A DNA stretch of 64,000 nucleotides from Burkholderia sp. WSM2230 (GCF_000472445.1 NZ_AXAJ01000017.1:57033-121032), one strand, 5' to 3'. Positions 40,802 to 49,903 are shown, numbered from the stretch's first letter. Made by a program: numbers and translations. Notes: generated by a model not told the origin, from the sequence alone.

Positions 40802-42823
40802 ATGACGACCCCGTCTCCCGCACCCACCTCTTTGATGGCCAACGCGATTCGCGCGCTGTCCATGGACGCCGTTCAACAAGCGAACTCCGGCCACCCCGGC
40901 ATGCCGATGGGCATGGCCGAAATCGGCGTGGCCCTGTGGTCGCGCCATCTGCGCCACAACCCGAAGAACCCCCAATGGGCTGACCGCGACCGCTTCGTGC
41001 TGTCCAACGGCCACGGTTCCATGCTGCTGTATTCGCTGCTGCACCTGACCGGCTACGACCTGCCGATCAGCGAGCTGAAGAATTTCCGCCAGATGCATTC
41101 GAAGACGCCGGGCCACCCCGAATACGGCATCACGCCGGGCGTCGAGACCACCACCGGCCCGCTCGGGCAGGGTCTTGCGAATGCGGTTGGCATGGCGCTC
41201 GCGGAGTCGCTGCTCGCCACCGAATTCAACAAGCCTGACGCGAAGATCGTCGACCACCACACATACGTGTTCGTCGGCGACGGCTGCCTGATGGAAGGCA
41301 TCTCGCACGAAGCCTGCTCGCTCGCCGGCGTACTGAAGCTGAACAAGCTGATCGCGTTCTACGACGACAACGGCATCTCCATCGACGGCGAGGTGGTGCA
41401 CTGGTTCCACGACGACACGCCCAAGCGCTTCGAAGCGTATGGCTGGAACGTGATTCCGAACGTGGTCGGCCACGACGTCAACGCAGTGGACGCAGCCATC
41501 AAGCAGGCCAAGCTGTCGGACAAGCCGACGCTGATCTGCTGCAAGACCGTCATCGGCGAAGGCGCGCCGACCAAGGCCGGCAGCCACGATTCGCACGGCG
41601 CGCCGCTCGGCGACAAGGAAATCGCGGCCACGCGCGAGGCCATCGGCTGGAAGTGGGAGCCGTTCGTGATTCCGCAGGAGGTTTATGCGGCGTGGGACGC
41701 GAAGGAAGCCGGCGCGCGCCTCGAATCCGACTGGAATAAGGCGTTTGCCGCGTACGCCGCGAAATATCCGCAGGAAGCAGCTGAATTCACGCGCCGCAGC
41801 GCGAAGCAACTGCCGGCGGACTGGAAGGAAAAGGCACAGGCGATCATCGCCGGCGCGAACGAGCGCGCGGAAACCGTCGCGACTCGCAAGGCTTCACAGC
41901 AGGCCATCGAGGGTTTGTCGGCAGTGCTGCCTGAATTGCTCGGCGGTTCCGCCGACCTGACCGGTTCGAACCTCACCAACTGGAAGGCAGCGAAGCCGGT
42001 GCGCGTGAACGCCGAAGGCCGCGCGGCGGGCAACTACGTCAACTACGGCGTGCGCGAGTTCGGCATGAGCGCCGCGATCAACGGCGTCGCGCTGCACGGC
42101 GGCTTCAAGGCGTTCGGCGGCACGTTCCTCACCTTCTCCGATTACAGCCGCAACGCGCTGCGCGTCGCCGCGCTGATGAAAGCGCCGTCCATTTTCGTGT
42201 TCACGCATGATTCGATCGGCTTGGGCGAAGACGGCCCGACGCATCAATCTATCGAACACGTCGCGAGTCTGCGCCTGATTCCGCATCTGCAAGTCTGGCG
42301 TCCGTCGGACACCGTCGAAACGGCGGTGGCCTGGACTCAGGCGGTCGAGCACAACGGCCCGTCGTGCCTGATCTTCAGCCGTCAGAACCTGCCGTTCTCC
42401 GAACGCACGGACGCGCAAATCGCCAACATCGCGAAGGGCGGTTATGTGCTGCGCGACTGGAACGACGAAATCGTCGCGCGCAAGATCATCCTGATCGCCA
42501 CCGGTTCGGAAGTCGAACTCGCGCTGAAGGCGGTCGAGCCGCTGGCGCGTGAGGGCATCGCGGCGCGCGTCGTCTCCATGCCGTCGACCACGGTGTTCGA
42601 CAAGCAGGACGCCGAGTACCGCGAGCGCGTGCTGCCGCACGGCGTGCGCCGCGTTGCGATCGAAGCGGGCGTGACGGATTTCTGGCGCAAGTACGTGGGT
42701 CTGGAAGGCGGCGTGGTCGGCATCGACACGTTCGGCGAATCGGCCCCGGCTGGCGTGCTGTTCAAGCATTTCGGCTTCACCGTCGAGCACGTGGTGGAGA
42801 CGGCCAAAGCCGCACTCGGCTGA
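40802..42823 (+). CDS. tkt: Transketolase
   Basis: Thiamine-dependent C2 transfer in the pentose phosphate and Calvin-type pathways. 673 residues from the ATG at 40802 (MTTPSPAPTSLMANAI); upstream in-frame sequence is not homologous. Motifs: NSGHPGMPMGMAEI (~27), FVLSNGHGSMLLYSLLHL, TTGPLGQGL, the TPP/metal motif GDGCLMEGISHEA (~160-172), and the pyrimidine-domain FGGTFLTFSDY and FTHDSIGLGEDGPTHQ. A 9-bp stem without T-run (42836-42844/42870-42878) lies between tkt and gapA, so the two may be one transcript. TAGAAT at 40659-40664 is a possible -10. Confidence 0.96.
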   Translation: MTTPSPAPTSLMANAIRALSMDAVQQANSGHPGMPMGMAEIGVALWSRHLRHNPKNPQWADRDRFVLSNGHGSMLLYSLLHLTGYDLPISELKNFRQMHSKTPGHPEYGITPGVETTTGPLGQGLANAVGMALAESLLATEFNKPDAKIVDHHTYVFVGDGCLMEGISHEACSLAGVLKLNKLIAFYDDNGISIDGEVVHWFHDDTPKRFEAYGWNVIPNVVGHDVNAVDAAIKQAKLSDKPTLICCKTVIGEGAPTKAGSHDSHGAPLGDKEIAATREAIGWKWEPFVIPQEVYAAWDAKEAGARLESDWNKAFAAYAAKYPQEAAEFTRRSAKQLPADWKEKAQAIIAGANERAETVATRKASQQAIEGLSAVLPELLGGSADLTGSNLTNWKAAKPVRVNAEGRAAGNYVNYGVREFGMSAAINGVALHGGFKAFGGTFLTFSDYSRNALRVAALMKAPSIFVFTHDSIGLGEDGPTHQSIEHVASLRLIPHLQVWRPSDTVETAVAWTQAVEHNGPSCLIFSRQNLPFSERTDAQIANIAKGGYVLRDWNDEIVARKIILIATGSEVELALKAVEPLAREGIAARVVSMPSTTVFDKQDAEYRERVLPHGVRRVAIEAGVTDFWRKYVGLEGGVVGIDTFGESAPAGVLFKHFGFTVEHVVETAKAALG

Positions 42824-42931
42824 CCTGGCGCAAGGCGTTGCCGCCCGCGTGAAAGCAGCACGTGAACGCGCGGCAACGCGGCCGGTCAGACGAAACATCG
42901 ACGTATTTTTTCAGCCATCAGGAGATAGACC

Positions 42932-43942
42932 ATGACGATTCGCGTCGCAATCAACGGCTACGGCCGGATCGGCCGCAACACGCTGCGCGCCTTCTATGAA
43001 AACGGCAAGAAGCACGATATCCAGATCGTCGCTATCAACGATCTCGGCGATGCCAAGACCAATGCTCACCTCACGCAATACGACACCGCGCACGGCAAAT
43101 TCCCGGGCGAAGTGTCGGTGGACGGCGACTACCTGGTTGTGAACGGCGACAAGATCCGCGTGCTGGCCAACCGCAACCCGGCTGAACTGCCGTGGGGCGA
43201 GCTGAACGTCGACGTCGTGATGGAATGCACGGGCTTTTTCACGACCAAGGAAAAGGCGAGCGCGCACATCAAGGGCGGCGCGAAGAAGGTCATCATCTCG
43301 GCGCCGGGCGGTAAGGACGTCGACGCGACCATCGTCTACGGCGTGAACCACAACGTGCTCAAGGCATCGGACACGGTCATTTCGAACGCATCGTGCACGA
43401 CGAACTGCCTCGCGCCGCTCGTCAAGCCGCTGAACGACAAGATCGGCCTCGTGAACGGCCTGATGACGACCATTCACGCGTACACGAACGACCAGGTTCT
43501 GACGGACGTGTACCACGAAGACCTGCGCCGCGCGCGCTCGGCCACGCATAGCCAGATCCCGACGAAGACGGGCGCTGCGTCGGCTGTCGGCCTCGTGCTG
43601 CCGGAACTGAACGGCAAGCTGGACGGCTACGCGATTCGCGTCCCGACCATCAACGTGTCGGTGGTTGATCTGTCGTTCATCGCCGCGCGCGACACGACGG
43701 TCGAAGAAGTCAACGCGATCATGAAGGAAGCGTCGCAAGGTGCGCTGAAGGGCATCCTCGGCTATAACGACGCGCCGCTGGTTTCCGTCGACTTTAACCA
43801 CAACCCGGCTTCGTCGACGTTCGACGCCACGCTGACCAAGGTGTCGGGCCGTCTCGTGAAGGTGTCGAGCTGGTACGACAACGAATGGGGCTTCTCGAAC
43901 CGCATGCTGGACACGGCTGTGGCGCTCGCGAACGCGAAGTAA
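42932..43942 (+). CDS. gapA: Glyceraldehyde-3-phosphate dehydrogenase, type I
   Basis: Central glycolysis/gluconeogenesis enzyme. 336 residues: Rossmann start RVAINGYGRIGRNTLRAF (4-21), catalytic Cys155 in SNASCTTNCLAP, the His-containing THSQIPTKTGAA segment, and SWYDNEWGFSNRM near the C-terminus. INDLG after strand 2 is consistent with NAD use. CAGGAGA lies 7 bp upstream of the ATG. It follows tkt by 108 bp, a frequent proteobacterial pairing, and ends at a strong terminator. Confidence 0.97.
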   Translation: MTIRVAINGYGRIGRNTLRAFYENGKKHDIQIVAINDLGDAKTNAHLTQYDTAHGKFPGEVSVDGDYLVVNGDKIRVLANRNPAELPWGELNVDVVMECTGFFTTKEKASAHIKGGAKKVIISAPGGKDVDATIVYGVNHNVLKASDTVISNASCTTNCLAPLVKPLNDKIGLVNGLMTTIHAYTNDQVLTDVYHEDLRRARSATHSQIPTKTGAASAVGLVLPELNGKLDGYAIRVPTINVSVVDLSFIAARDTTVEEVNAIMKEASQGALKGILGYNDAPLVSVDFNHNPASSTFDATLTKVSGRLVKVSSWYDNEWGFSNRMLDTAVALANAK

Positions 43943-44007
43943 GCTTCGGTTGCGTATCTGGAACCGCTGCGGCTGCAAGGTCCAGCGGTTCTTAGCTACC
44001 GTAAAAG

Positions 44008-44036
44008 AAAAACCGCTCTCAGGAGCGGTTTTTTTA
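44008..44036. terminator. Bidirectional terminator shared by gapA and the GntR gene
   Basis: AACCGCTC/GAGCGGTT stem (core 7 bp ACCGCTC/GAGCGGT, extended by A-T pairs), 4-nt loop, T-run on the right and A-run on the left. The GntR stop codon lies inside the T-run. Confidence 0.87.
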
Positions 44037-44750
44037 CGCCTGCGGAGCCGGAGCCGCGGCAGGAGTCGGCGTCGGGAAATACACGCCGGCACGCTGCGCG
44101 GCGTTAGAAATATGCGTTTCGATGGCTTTGCCCGCCGCGGCGGAATCCCGCGCCTTGAGCGCGTCCAGAATCGCGCGGTGCTCGGTGTAGGTCGAGAGCA
44201 CCAGTTCACGCCGGTAAAACGGCATGCGCTGGCTTTCCTTCATGATGTCGGCGCTGCTGCTCAGGATCGACTCGATTGCGGCATTGCCCGCAATGCTGAC
44301 GATCCGCATGTGAAAGTCGTAGTCGAGGCGCGCGGCTTCGTCGAGTTCGTCGCATGCGAGCGCGGTCTGCATGGCCGTGATGTTTTCCTCGAACCACACG
44401 AGGTCCGAATCGCTGACGGCGAGCGCCGCCATGCGCGCGATAAACCCTTCCAACGCGTAGCGCATCTGATAGGTGTCAGGCAGTGAAGACTGCGCGGCAA
44501 AGCGCCAGGACTGCGCCGCCGCTGCCTGCGCGCGTTCCACGTACACGCCCTTGCCCGGCCTGATGACGAGCAGCCCCAGCGCTTCCAGTGTGGAAAGCGC
44601 CTCGCGCAACGACGCGCGGCTGATCGCGAGTTCTTCCGAGAGCTGGCGCTGGGCCGGCAGCAGGCTGCCTACGGGATAAACGCCCGCTTCGATCCGTTCG
44701 CGGATGGTCGCGATCGCGGCATCGGTGACAGTGTGCGGGACATTTTTCAT
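44034..44750 (-). CDS. GntR-family regulator, FadR/FCD subfamily
   Basis: 238-residue regulator with an N-terminal winged HTH (~10-72; GSLLPAQRQLSEELAISRASLREALSTLEALG-type, then GLLVIRPGKGVYV) and a C-terminal all-helical FCD domain (~95-220). The FCD domain has the metal-binding Asp/His pattern in LDYDFHMRI and YTEHRAILDAL. It is divergently transcribed from the DctA-type carrier with TGGTCnGACC-type sites near both starts, so it likely represses the carrier and itself. The effector is probably an organic acid, by family analogy. Confidence 0.9.
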   Translation of the reverse strand: MKNVPHTVTDAAIATIRERIEAGVYPVGSLLPAQRQLSEELAISRASLREALSTLEALGLLVIRPGKGVYVERAQAAAAQSWRFAAQSSLPDTYQMRYALEGFIARMAALAVSDSDLVWFEENITAMQTALACDELDEAARLDYDFHMRIVSIAGNAAIESILSSSADIMKESQRMPFYRRELVLSTYTEHRAILDALKARDSAAAGKAIETHISNAAQRAGVYFPTPTPAAAPAPQA

Positions 44751-44769
44751 CGGAACTCACAGGAAAGTG

Positions 44770-44779
44770 TGGTCTGACC
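44770..44779. promoter_or_regulatory. Putative operator half-palindrome near the GntR gene start
   Basis: TGGTCTGACC, the same TGGTCnGACC arrangement as the perfect palindrome at 44929-44943, lies 20 bp upstream of the regulator's start codon. This suggests autoregulation. Confidence 0.5.
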
Positions 44780-44886
44780 GGCATTGTAGTACGAGCCCGA
44801 AAGACGTGCGATCAACGACGAATATGCCGCCGGAAAGTGCGACGGACAGGCTAGGAAACCCCGGGTAAACACCGTTTTATGACTTC

Positions 44887-44915
44887 TTGACGCCAGTATA
44901 TCGGCTTCCTACTAT
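44887..44915 (+). promoter_or_regulatory. Putative sigma70 promoter of the DctA-type carrier
   Basis: TTGACG (44887-44892), 17-bp spacer, TACTAT (44910-44915). Predicted start near 44922, directly before the palindromic operator. Confidence 0.6.
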
Positions 44916-44928
44916 CCTCCATAACAGT

Positions 44929-44943
44929 ACTGGTCAGACCAGT
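44929..44943. promoter_or_regulatory. Perfect palindromic operator ACTGGTCAGACCAGT
   Basis: 15-bp perfect palindrome with central A. The TGGTnnnACCA core is the known consensus of FadR-subfamily GntR repressors. It is placed just downstream of the predicted -10, where a bound repressor would block transcription of the carrier gene. Confidence 0.72.
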
Positions 44944-44977
44944 CTGAACAGATGGAACATCCACTCAGGAGGAAGCC

Positions 44978-46306
44978 GTGCTGAAGTTTCTCAACTCGCT
45001 ATTTGGCCGGGTCGTCATTGCGCTGCTGATCGGCGTCGCGATCGGCGCGCTGTACCCACAGTTCGCGCAATCGCTGCGTCCGCTCGGCGACGGTTTCCTG
45101 AAGCTGATCAAGATGGTGATCGGTCCGATCGTGTTTTGCGTCGTCGTGAGCGGCATGGCCCACGCGGGCGATCTGCGCAAGGTCGGCCGCGTCGGCCTGA
45201 AGGCGGTGGTCTACTTCGAGGTGATGACGACAATCGCGCTGCTGATCGGCGCGGTGCTCGCGTACGTGACGCGTCCCGGCGCCGGCATGAACATCGACCT
45301 GCATTCGCTCGACCCGGCCTCGCTGTCCACGTACACCGAGCACGCGAAAAGCCTGAAGGACACCGCCGGCTTTCTGCTGAAGATCATTCCCGACACTGCA
45401 TTCAACGCGTTTGCGACCGGCGACATCCTGCAGATTCTGGTGTTTTCGGTGCTGTTCGGCTCGGCCCTGTCGTTGCTCGGCAGCAAGGGCGCGCGGGTGA
45501 GCAACATGATCGACGAACTCGCGCAGGTGTTTTTCCGCGTGATGGGCTTCATCATCAAGCTCGCGCCGCTCGGCGTGCTCGGGGCGATTGCCTTTACGAC
45601 CGGCAAGTACGGCGTCGAATCGCTGAAGCAGCTCGGCATGCTGGTGCTCGTGTTCTACGCGAGCTGCATTGTGTTCGTGGTGGTCGTGCTGGGTGCCGTC
45701 ATGCGGCTCGCGGGCTTCAGCATCTTCAAGCTGATGCGCTATTTGCGCGAAGAGCTGCCGATCGTGCTCGGCACCGCTTCGTCCGATGCCGTGCTGCCGC
45801 AAGTCATGCGCAAGCTCGAATGGATGGGCGTGAAGGACTCGACGGTCGGTCTCGTGATTCCCACTGGCTACTCGTTCAATCTCGACGGCTTTTCCATCTA
45901 TCTGACGCTCGCCGTGCTGTTCATCGCTCAGGCGACCAACACGCCGCTTTCGACGCATGATCTGATCGTGGTCGTGCTGGTGTCGCTCGTCACGTCCAAG
46001 GGCGCGCACGGCATTCCCGGCTCCGCCATCGTGATTCTGGCCGCGACGCTCTCCGCGATTCCGGCGATTCCCGTGCTCGGCCTCGTGCTGATCCTTCCTG
46101 TGGACTGGTTCGTCGGCATTGCCCGCGCGCTGACCAATCTGATCGGCAACTGCGTGGCGACGGTGGTGGTCGCGGTGTGGGAAAAGGATATCGACCGGGC
46201 GCGCGCCCATCGGGTGCTGAACGGCGACGCTGATTTCCGCTATGTCGCGGCCGGCGAGGACGCGGCTATCGAACCGGCAACCGGCAACGGCGCACCGGCA
46301 ATTTGA
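44978..46306 (+). CDS. dctA: DctA-type C4-dicarboxylate (or related organic acid):cation symporter
   Basis: 442-residue inner-membrane carrier of the DAACS family with about eight membrane helices and two re-entrant loops. Family motifs: LIKMVIGPIVFCVVVSGMA (~44), the HP1 serine-rich tip GTASSDAVLPQVM (~267), the TM7 motif PTGYSFNLDG (~298), and HP2 SKGAHGIPGSAIV. It starts with GTG, preceded by AGGAGG. DctA imports succinate, fumarate, malate and sometimes orotate; this copy sits by a GntR regulator and upstream of allantoin-degradation genes, so another acid is possible. It ends 267 bp before alc. Confidence 0.88.
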   Translation: MLKFLNSLFGRVVIALLIGVAIGALYPQFAQSLRPLGDGFLKLIKMVIGPIVFCVVVSGMAHAGDLRKVGRVGLKAVVYFEVMTTIALLIGAVLAYVTRPGAGMNIDLHSLDPASLSTYTEHAKSLKDTAGFLLKIIPDTAFNAFATGDILQILVFSVLFGSALSLLGSKGARVSNMIDELAQVFFRVMGFIIKLAPLGVLGAIAFTTGKYGVESLKQLGMLVLVFYASCIVFVVVVLGAVMRLAGFSIFKLMRYLREELPIVLGTASSDAVLPQVMRKLEWMGVKDSTVGLVIPTGYSFNLDGFSIYLTLAVLFIAQATNTPLSTHDLIVVVLVSLVTSKGAHGIPGSAIVILAATLSAIPAIPVLGLVLILPVDWFVGIARALTNLIGNCVATVVVAVWEKDIDRARAHRVLNGDADFRYVAAGEDAAIEPATGNGAPAI

Positions 46307-46573
46307 GGGCAGTGTGAGGGCAGCGCGAGCGGCGGCGCGTGGCCGGCGTCGGCAGGCGAGCCACGCGCGCGCCGCTCGGCGCGCCGTCTGACGCTGACTG
46401 GCTCAGCTGTGCGGCGAGTTGAGCGCATCGCTCGCCAGCGTCTCCATGCGAAGTCCGCTCACCCGCTTTTCCTGACGCTTCCCGATTCCGCGCGCCGACG
46501 CAGCGCGCTTTGTCCGCCGACGAACATGCCGAACCGTCGGCGCTCCCAACCTTTCGTCGTTTGACCCCAAACC

Positions 46574-47584
46574 ATGGCTAATCCGATCCTCGACCCGAAC
46601 GCTCCCGCTTTCACCCGTCGCTACATGAATCTCGCCGATCCGCGGCTCGGCGCGAAGGCGCTCTTCGCCAGCGACGAATTCTTCGCGCCGAAAGAGCGCA
46701 TGCTCGATCCGCAGCCGGCGGTGTTCATCCCCGGCAAATACGACGACCACGGCAAATGGATGGACGGCTGGGAAACCCGCCGCAAGCGCACGAGTGGCCA
46801 CGATCACTGCGTGATCCGCCTCGCGCGCCCGGGCGTCGTGCATGGCGTCGATCTGGACACGAGCCACTTCACGGGCAACTTTCCGCCGGCGGCGTCGATC
46901 GACGCCTGTCACGTGGACGGCGACCTGCCGCCCGATAACGCCGACTGGCAGACGCTGGTTCCCGCGACGACGCTGCAAGGCAATCAGCACCATTACGTCG
47001 AAGTGAACGACGTGCGCGCTTTCACCCACTTGCGCGTGAACCTGTATCCGGATGGCGGCCTCGCGCGTCTGCGTGTGTACGGTCAGCCAAAGCGCGACTG
47101 GGAGCGCGTGGAGCGCGGCACGCTGCTCGATCTCGCCGCGATTGAAAACGGCGCGTACCTCGTCGCTGCCAACAACCAGCATTTCGGGCCCGCTTCGCAG
47201 ATGCTGATGCCGGGACGCGGCGTCAACATGGGCGACGGCTGGGAAACGCGACGCCGCCGCGAGCCGGGCAACGACTGGGCGATCGTCGCGCTGGCGCGGC
47301 CGGGCGTGATCCGCAAGATCGAAGTGGACACAGCCCATTTCAAGGGCAATTTCCCCGATCGCTGTTCGCTGCAGGCGGCGCGCGTGACCGGCGGCACTGA
47401 CGACTCGCTCGTCACGCAGGCCATGTTCTGGCCGGTGCTGCTCGACGAGCAGAAACTGCAGATGGATCATGTCCACGCGTTCGCGGATGGCCTCGCGTCG
47501 CTCGGCCCCGTCACGCACGTGCGCTTCAATATTTTCCCCGACGGCGGCGTGTCGCGGCTGCGTCTGTGGGGCGAGATCGCGTAA
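46574..47584 (+). CDS. alc: Allantoicase
   Basis: Hydrolyses allantoate to ureidoglycolate and urea in purine breakdown. 336 residues made of two homologous jelly-roll halves. The repeated motif is DGWETRR (at ~65 and ~225), each followed by a D-xx-HFxGNFP segment (TSHFTGNFP, TAHFKGNFP) and LxPDGGxxRLRxxG (~158 and ~320). The presence of both halves at normal length argues for an active enzyme. allA follows after 13 bp and acts on the product. Confidence 0.96.
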   Translation: MANPILDPNAPAFTRRYMNLADPRLGAKALFASDEFFAPKERMLDPQPAVFIPGKYDDHGKWMDGWETRRKRTSGHDHCVIRLARPGVVHGVDLDTSHFTGNFPPAASIDACHVDGDLPPDNADWQTLVPATTLQGNQHHYVEVNDVRAFTHLRVNLYPDGGLARLRVYGQPKRDWERVERGTLLDLAAIENGAYLVAANNQHFGPASQMLMPGRGVNMGDGWETRRRREPGNDWAIVALARPGVIRKIEVDTAHFKGNFPDRCSLQAARVTGGTDDSLVTQAMFWPVLLDEQKLQMDHVHAFADGLASLGPVTHVRFNIFPDGGVSRLRLWGEIA

Positions 47585-47597
47585 CGGAGCGCCACGC

Positions 47598-48167
47598 ATG
47601 AAAACATCAGAAGCGAGCTTGCCAGCGGCATTGCAACCGACGTTGCCACGGACACTGCCACTGCAGCGCCTGACGCGCGCCGCTTTCGCGCCGTTCGGCG
47701 ACGTGATCGAACTCGAGGGCACGCGGCATTTCGCGATCAATGGCGGGACCACCGAGCGCTATCACGACCTCGCGCGCGTCGACGTGACGGACGCGGGCGG
47801 ACGGCCGCTCATCAACCTGTTCCGGGCGCAGCCGCAACCGTTGCCGATCGACATCGCGATGATGGAGCGGCATCCGCTCGGCAGCCAGGCTTTCATTCCG
47901 TTGACGCCGTGCCGCTATCTGATCGTCGTCGCGCCGGCCGGCGAGCTCGATGCAACCCGGTTGCGTGGCTTCTGGACCGACATCTGGCAAGGCGTCAATT
48001 ATGCGAAGGGCGTCTGGCATCATCCGCTGCTGGCGCTGGATCGCGTGAGCGATTTTCTCGTCGTCGATCGCGGCGGCGAGCAGCACAATTGCGATGAACA
48101 AACGCTGCCGCAGCCATGGCGGCTCGTGTTTCCGGAGAGCGTGGCGAGCACGGCAACCACTGTCTAA
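47598..48167 (+). CDS. allA: Ureidoglycolate lyase
   Basis: Splits ureidoglycolate to glyoxylate and urea, the step after allantoicase. 189 residues from the ATG at 47598 (MKTSEASLPA) with ACGGAG upstream; the first ~18 residues are a non-conserved extension. The cupin-like core has LTRAAFAPFGDVIE, FRAQPQPLPIDIAMMERHPLGSQAFIPL (family hallmark, ~75-102) and the histidine motif GVWHHPLLAL (~145). It is almost certainly co-transcribed with alc. A terminator follows 50 bp after its stop. Confidence 0.95.
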   Translation: MKTSEASLPAALQPTLPRTLPLQRLTRAAFAPFGDVIELEGTRHFAINGGTTERYHDLARVDVTDAGGRPLINLFRAQPQPLPIDIAMMERHPLGSQAFIPLTPCRYLIVVAPAGELDATRLRGFWTDIWQGVNYAKGVWHHPLLALDRVSDFLVVDRGGEQHNCDEQTLPQPWRLVFPESVASTATTV

Positions 48168-48216
48168 AGGAGCAAGTAAGCAAGCGAAAGGGATCGGCGC
48201 GCCGGCTCCATCGGAC

Positions 48217-48257
48217 AAAAAAAGCCCGGCCGATTTCACCCGGCCGGGCATTTTTTT
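48217..48257. terminator. Bidirectional terminator between allA and fur
   Basis: Perfect 9-bp stem GCCCGGCCG/CGGCCGGGC (48224-48232/48241-48249), flanked by seven A on the left and seven T on the right, between convergent genes. Confidence 0.9.
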
Positions 48258-48308
48258 CTGCTCATTGCTCACCTTCCGACCGCGCCCCCCGACACGGCCG
48301 CGGCCGCG

Positions 48309-48737
48309 TCAATGCTTGCGATGCGGGCAGTTTTCCTTGGTGCAGGCGCCATACAACGCCAACGCGTGCTCCTGCAATTTGAAGCCGCGTTCCTTCGCAA
48401 TAGACTGCTGACGGCTCTCGATCTCCGAGTCGAAAAACTCTTCGACAAGCCCGCAGTCGAGGCACACCAGATGGTCGTGATGCGACCCTTCGTTCAGTTC
48501 GAACACCGCCTTGCCCGATTCGAAATTGCTGCGCGACAGCAGGCCGGCCTGCTCGAACTGCGTCAGCACGCGATAAACGGTGGCAAGACCGATATCGAGT
48601 TCCTCGTGCAGGAGGTTGCGGTACACGTCTTCGGCCGTCAGGTGACGGACCGGGCTGTGCTGAAAAATCTCAAGGATTTTGAGGCGCGGAAGGGTCGCCT
48701 TGAGCCCGATATTCTTGAGATCGGTTGGATTGGTCAT
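48309..48737 (-). CDS. fur: Ferric uptake regulator
   Basis: Iron-responsive global repressor. 142 residues: winged HTH (~15-80) and dimerisation domain. Metal sites are visible: the His-rich SHHDHLVCLDCG (~86-97) with the first CxxC, and ACTKENC near residue 131-137 for the second zinc cysteine pair. The C-terminus is short (CPHRKH). It is monocistronic and divergent from bamE, a neighbour pair common in beta/gammaproteobacteria. TACAAT at 48755-48760 reads toward bamE. Confidence 0.97.
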   Translation of the reverse strand: MTNPTDLKNIGLKATLPRLKILEIFQHSPVRHLTAEDVYRNLLHEELDIGLATVYRVLTQFEQAGLLSRSNFESGKAVFELNEGSHHDHLVCLDCGLVEEFFDSEIESRQQSIAKERGFKLQEHALALYGACTKENCPHRKH

Positions 48738-48895
48738 GACAAGGGATCCCTAGAGTACAATGCTGGGCTCTCATAGTAATGCGTTTTTGCCGTTCTGGTC
48801 ATCTTCGATGGAATGAAACTCGCGCGGCTCGTCAGCGGGCCCGCACGGTGAGTGAAATGATTTCAAAATCTCAACTGATCTACCGGGGGAGCCGC

Positions 48896-49726
48896 ATGCG
48901 GGGTACCTTGATCGCTGTTGCGGCTCTCGCGATCCTTGCAGGATGTTCCACTTACGATAGCGTCACGCAGCGGATTGCTCAGAGCATCACGCCGTACCGC
49001 ATTACCGTCGTGCAAGGCAATTTCGTTTCGAAAGAAGCCGCCTCGCAAATGCAGGTTGGCATGTCGCGCGCCCAGGTGCGTCAGTTGCTCGGCACGCCGC
49101 TTCTCGCGGACATGTTCCACGCGGACCGCTGGGACTACGTGTTCTACTTCAAGCGCGGCTCCACTAACGTCGTGCAGCAGCGGGACTTCATCGTGATGTT
49201 CGCCGGCGACCGCGTCGCGAGCTGGAGCGGCGGCGAAGACCTGCCGTCGAATCTGGAACTGCTGGCGGAGATCGACGGCGACAAGCGCGGCAAGAAGGCG
49301 GCCGTACCGGTCGCGGCGAGCGCCGCGGGCGCGAGCGCGCCGGCCGCTGCGACTGCGCCGGTCACCGTGGACACGGCGCGTTCGCCGTCCGTGGAGGGCG
49401 CAGCAGCCGCCGCGACGCCGTCCACCGACCCGAACGCGGAAGCCGCGCAAGCCGCCAATCGTGCGACGAATGCAGTGCAAACACCGTCGCGCAACACGCA
49501 GTCGTCGGTGCGTTCCACGGCGCCCACCGCGAATGCCGGCGGCGTGCCGTCGCAAGGCCCAACGTCCGCTGGTCAGCCGCAGTTCCAGTTCCACCGTCCG
49601 CCGCCGCCGCCCTCGCCGTCGGCGCAAGACAATCCGGTGGGACCGACGGGTTCGTCGCAAAACGGCAGCGGCCCGACGTATAACGCGCCGCTCACCGCGC
49701 CGTCCACGTCGGGAACGAGCCAGTAA
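48896..49726 (+). CDS. bamE: Outer membrane assembly lipoprotein BamE with long C-terminal tail
   Basis: Component of the BAM complex that inserts beta-barrel proteins. I start it at the ATG at 48896 (MRGTLIAVAAL) because GGGGGAG is just upstream; an in-frame ATG at 48857 adds 13 residues. The lipobox LAGC gives lipidated Cys17. The BamE/SmpA domain is ~25-115: VVQGNFVS, MQVGMSRAQVRQLLGTPLL, and DRWDYVFYFKRG. The remaining ~155 residues are a low-complexity Ala/Pro/Ser/Thr/Gln tail, far longer than the ~115-residue E. coli protein. dapB follows. Confidence 0.93.
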   Translation: MRGTLIAVAALAILAGCSTYDSVTQRIAQSITPYRITVVQGNFVSKEAASQMQVGMSRAQVRQLLGTPLLADMFHADRWDYVFYFKRGSTNVVQQRDFIVMFAGDRVASWSGGEDLPSNLELLAEIDGDKRGKKAAVPVAASAAGASAPAAATAPVTVDTARSPSVEGAAAAATPSTDPNAEAAQAANRATNAVQTPSRNTQSSVRSTAPTANAGGVPSQGPTSAGQPQFQFHRPPPPPSPSAQDNPVGPTGSSQNGSGPTYNAPLTAPSTSGTSQ

Positions 49727-49903
49727 TCCCGCTGTCCTTGTTTTAAGACGGTGGCTGCGCAACCGCCCGCTGCGGCGTAGCGTCCTGCGTTGCGCGGCAC
49801 CGTTTGCTTCTTTGCTGGTCCAGTCATGCGCGGCGCGAGGGCGTGCTGCCCGCCGCCGCTTTTGCCCGCCCTTGCCGGGCTGTTCTTTCGAACCCTCGTA
49901 GCC

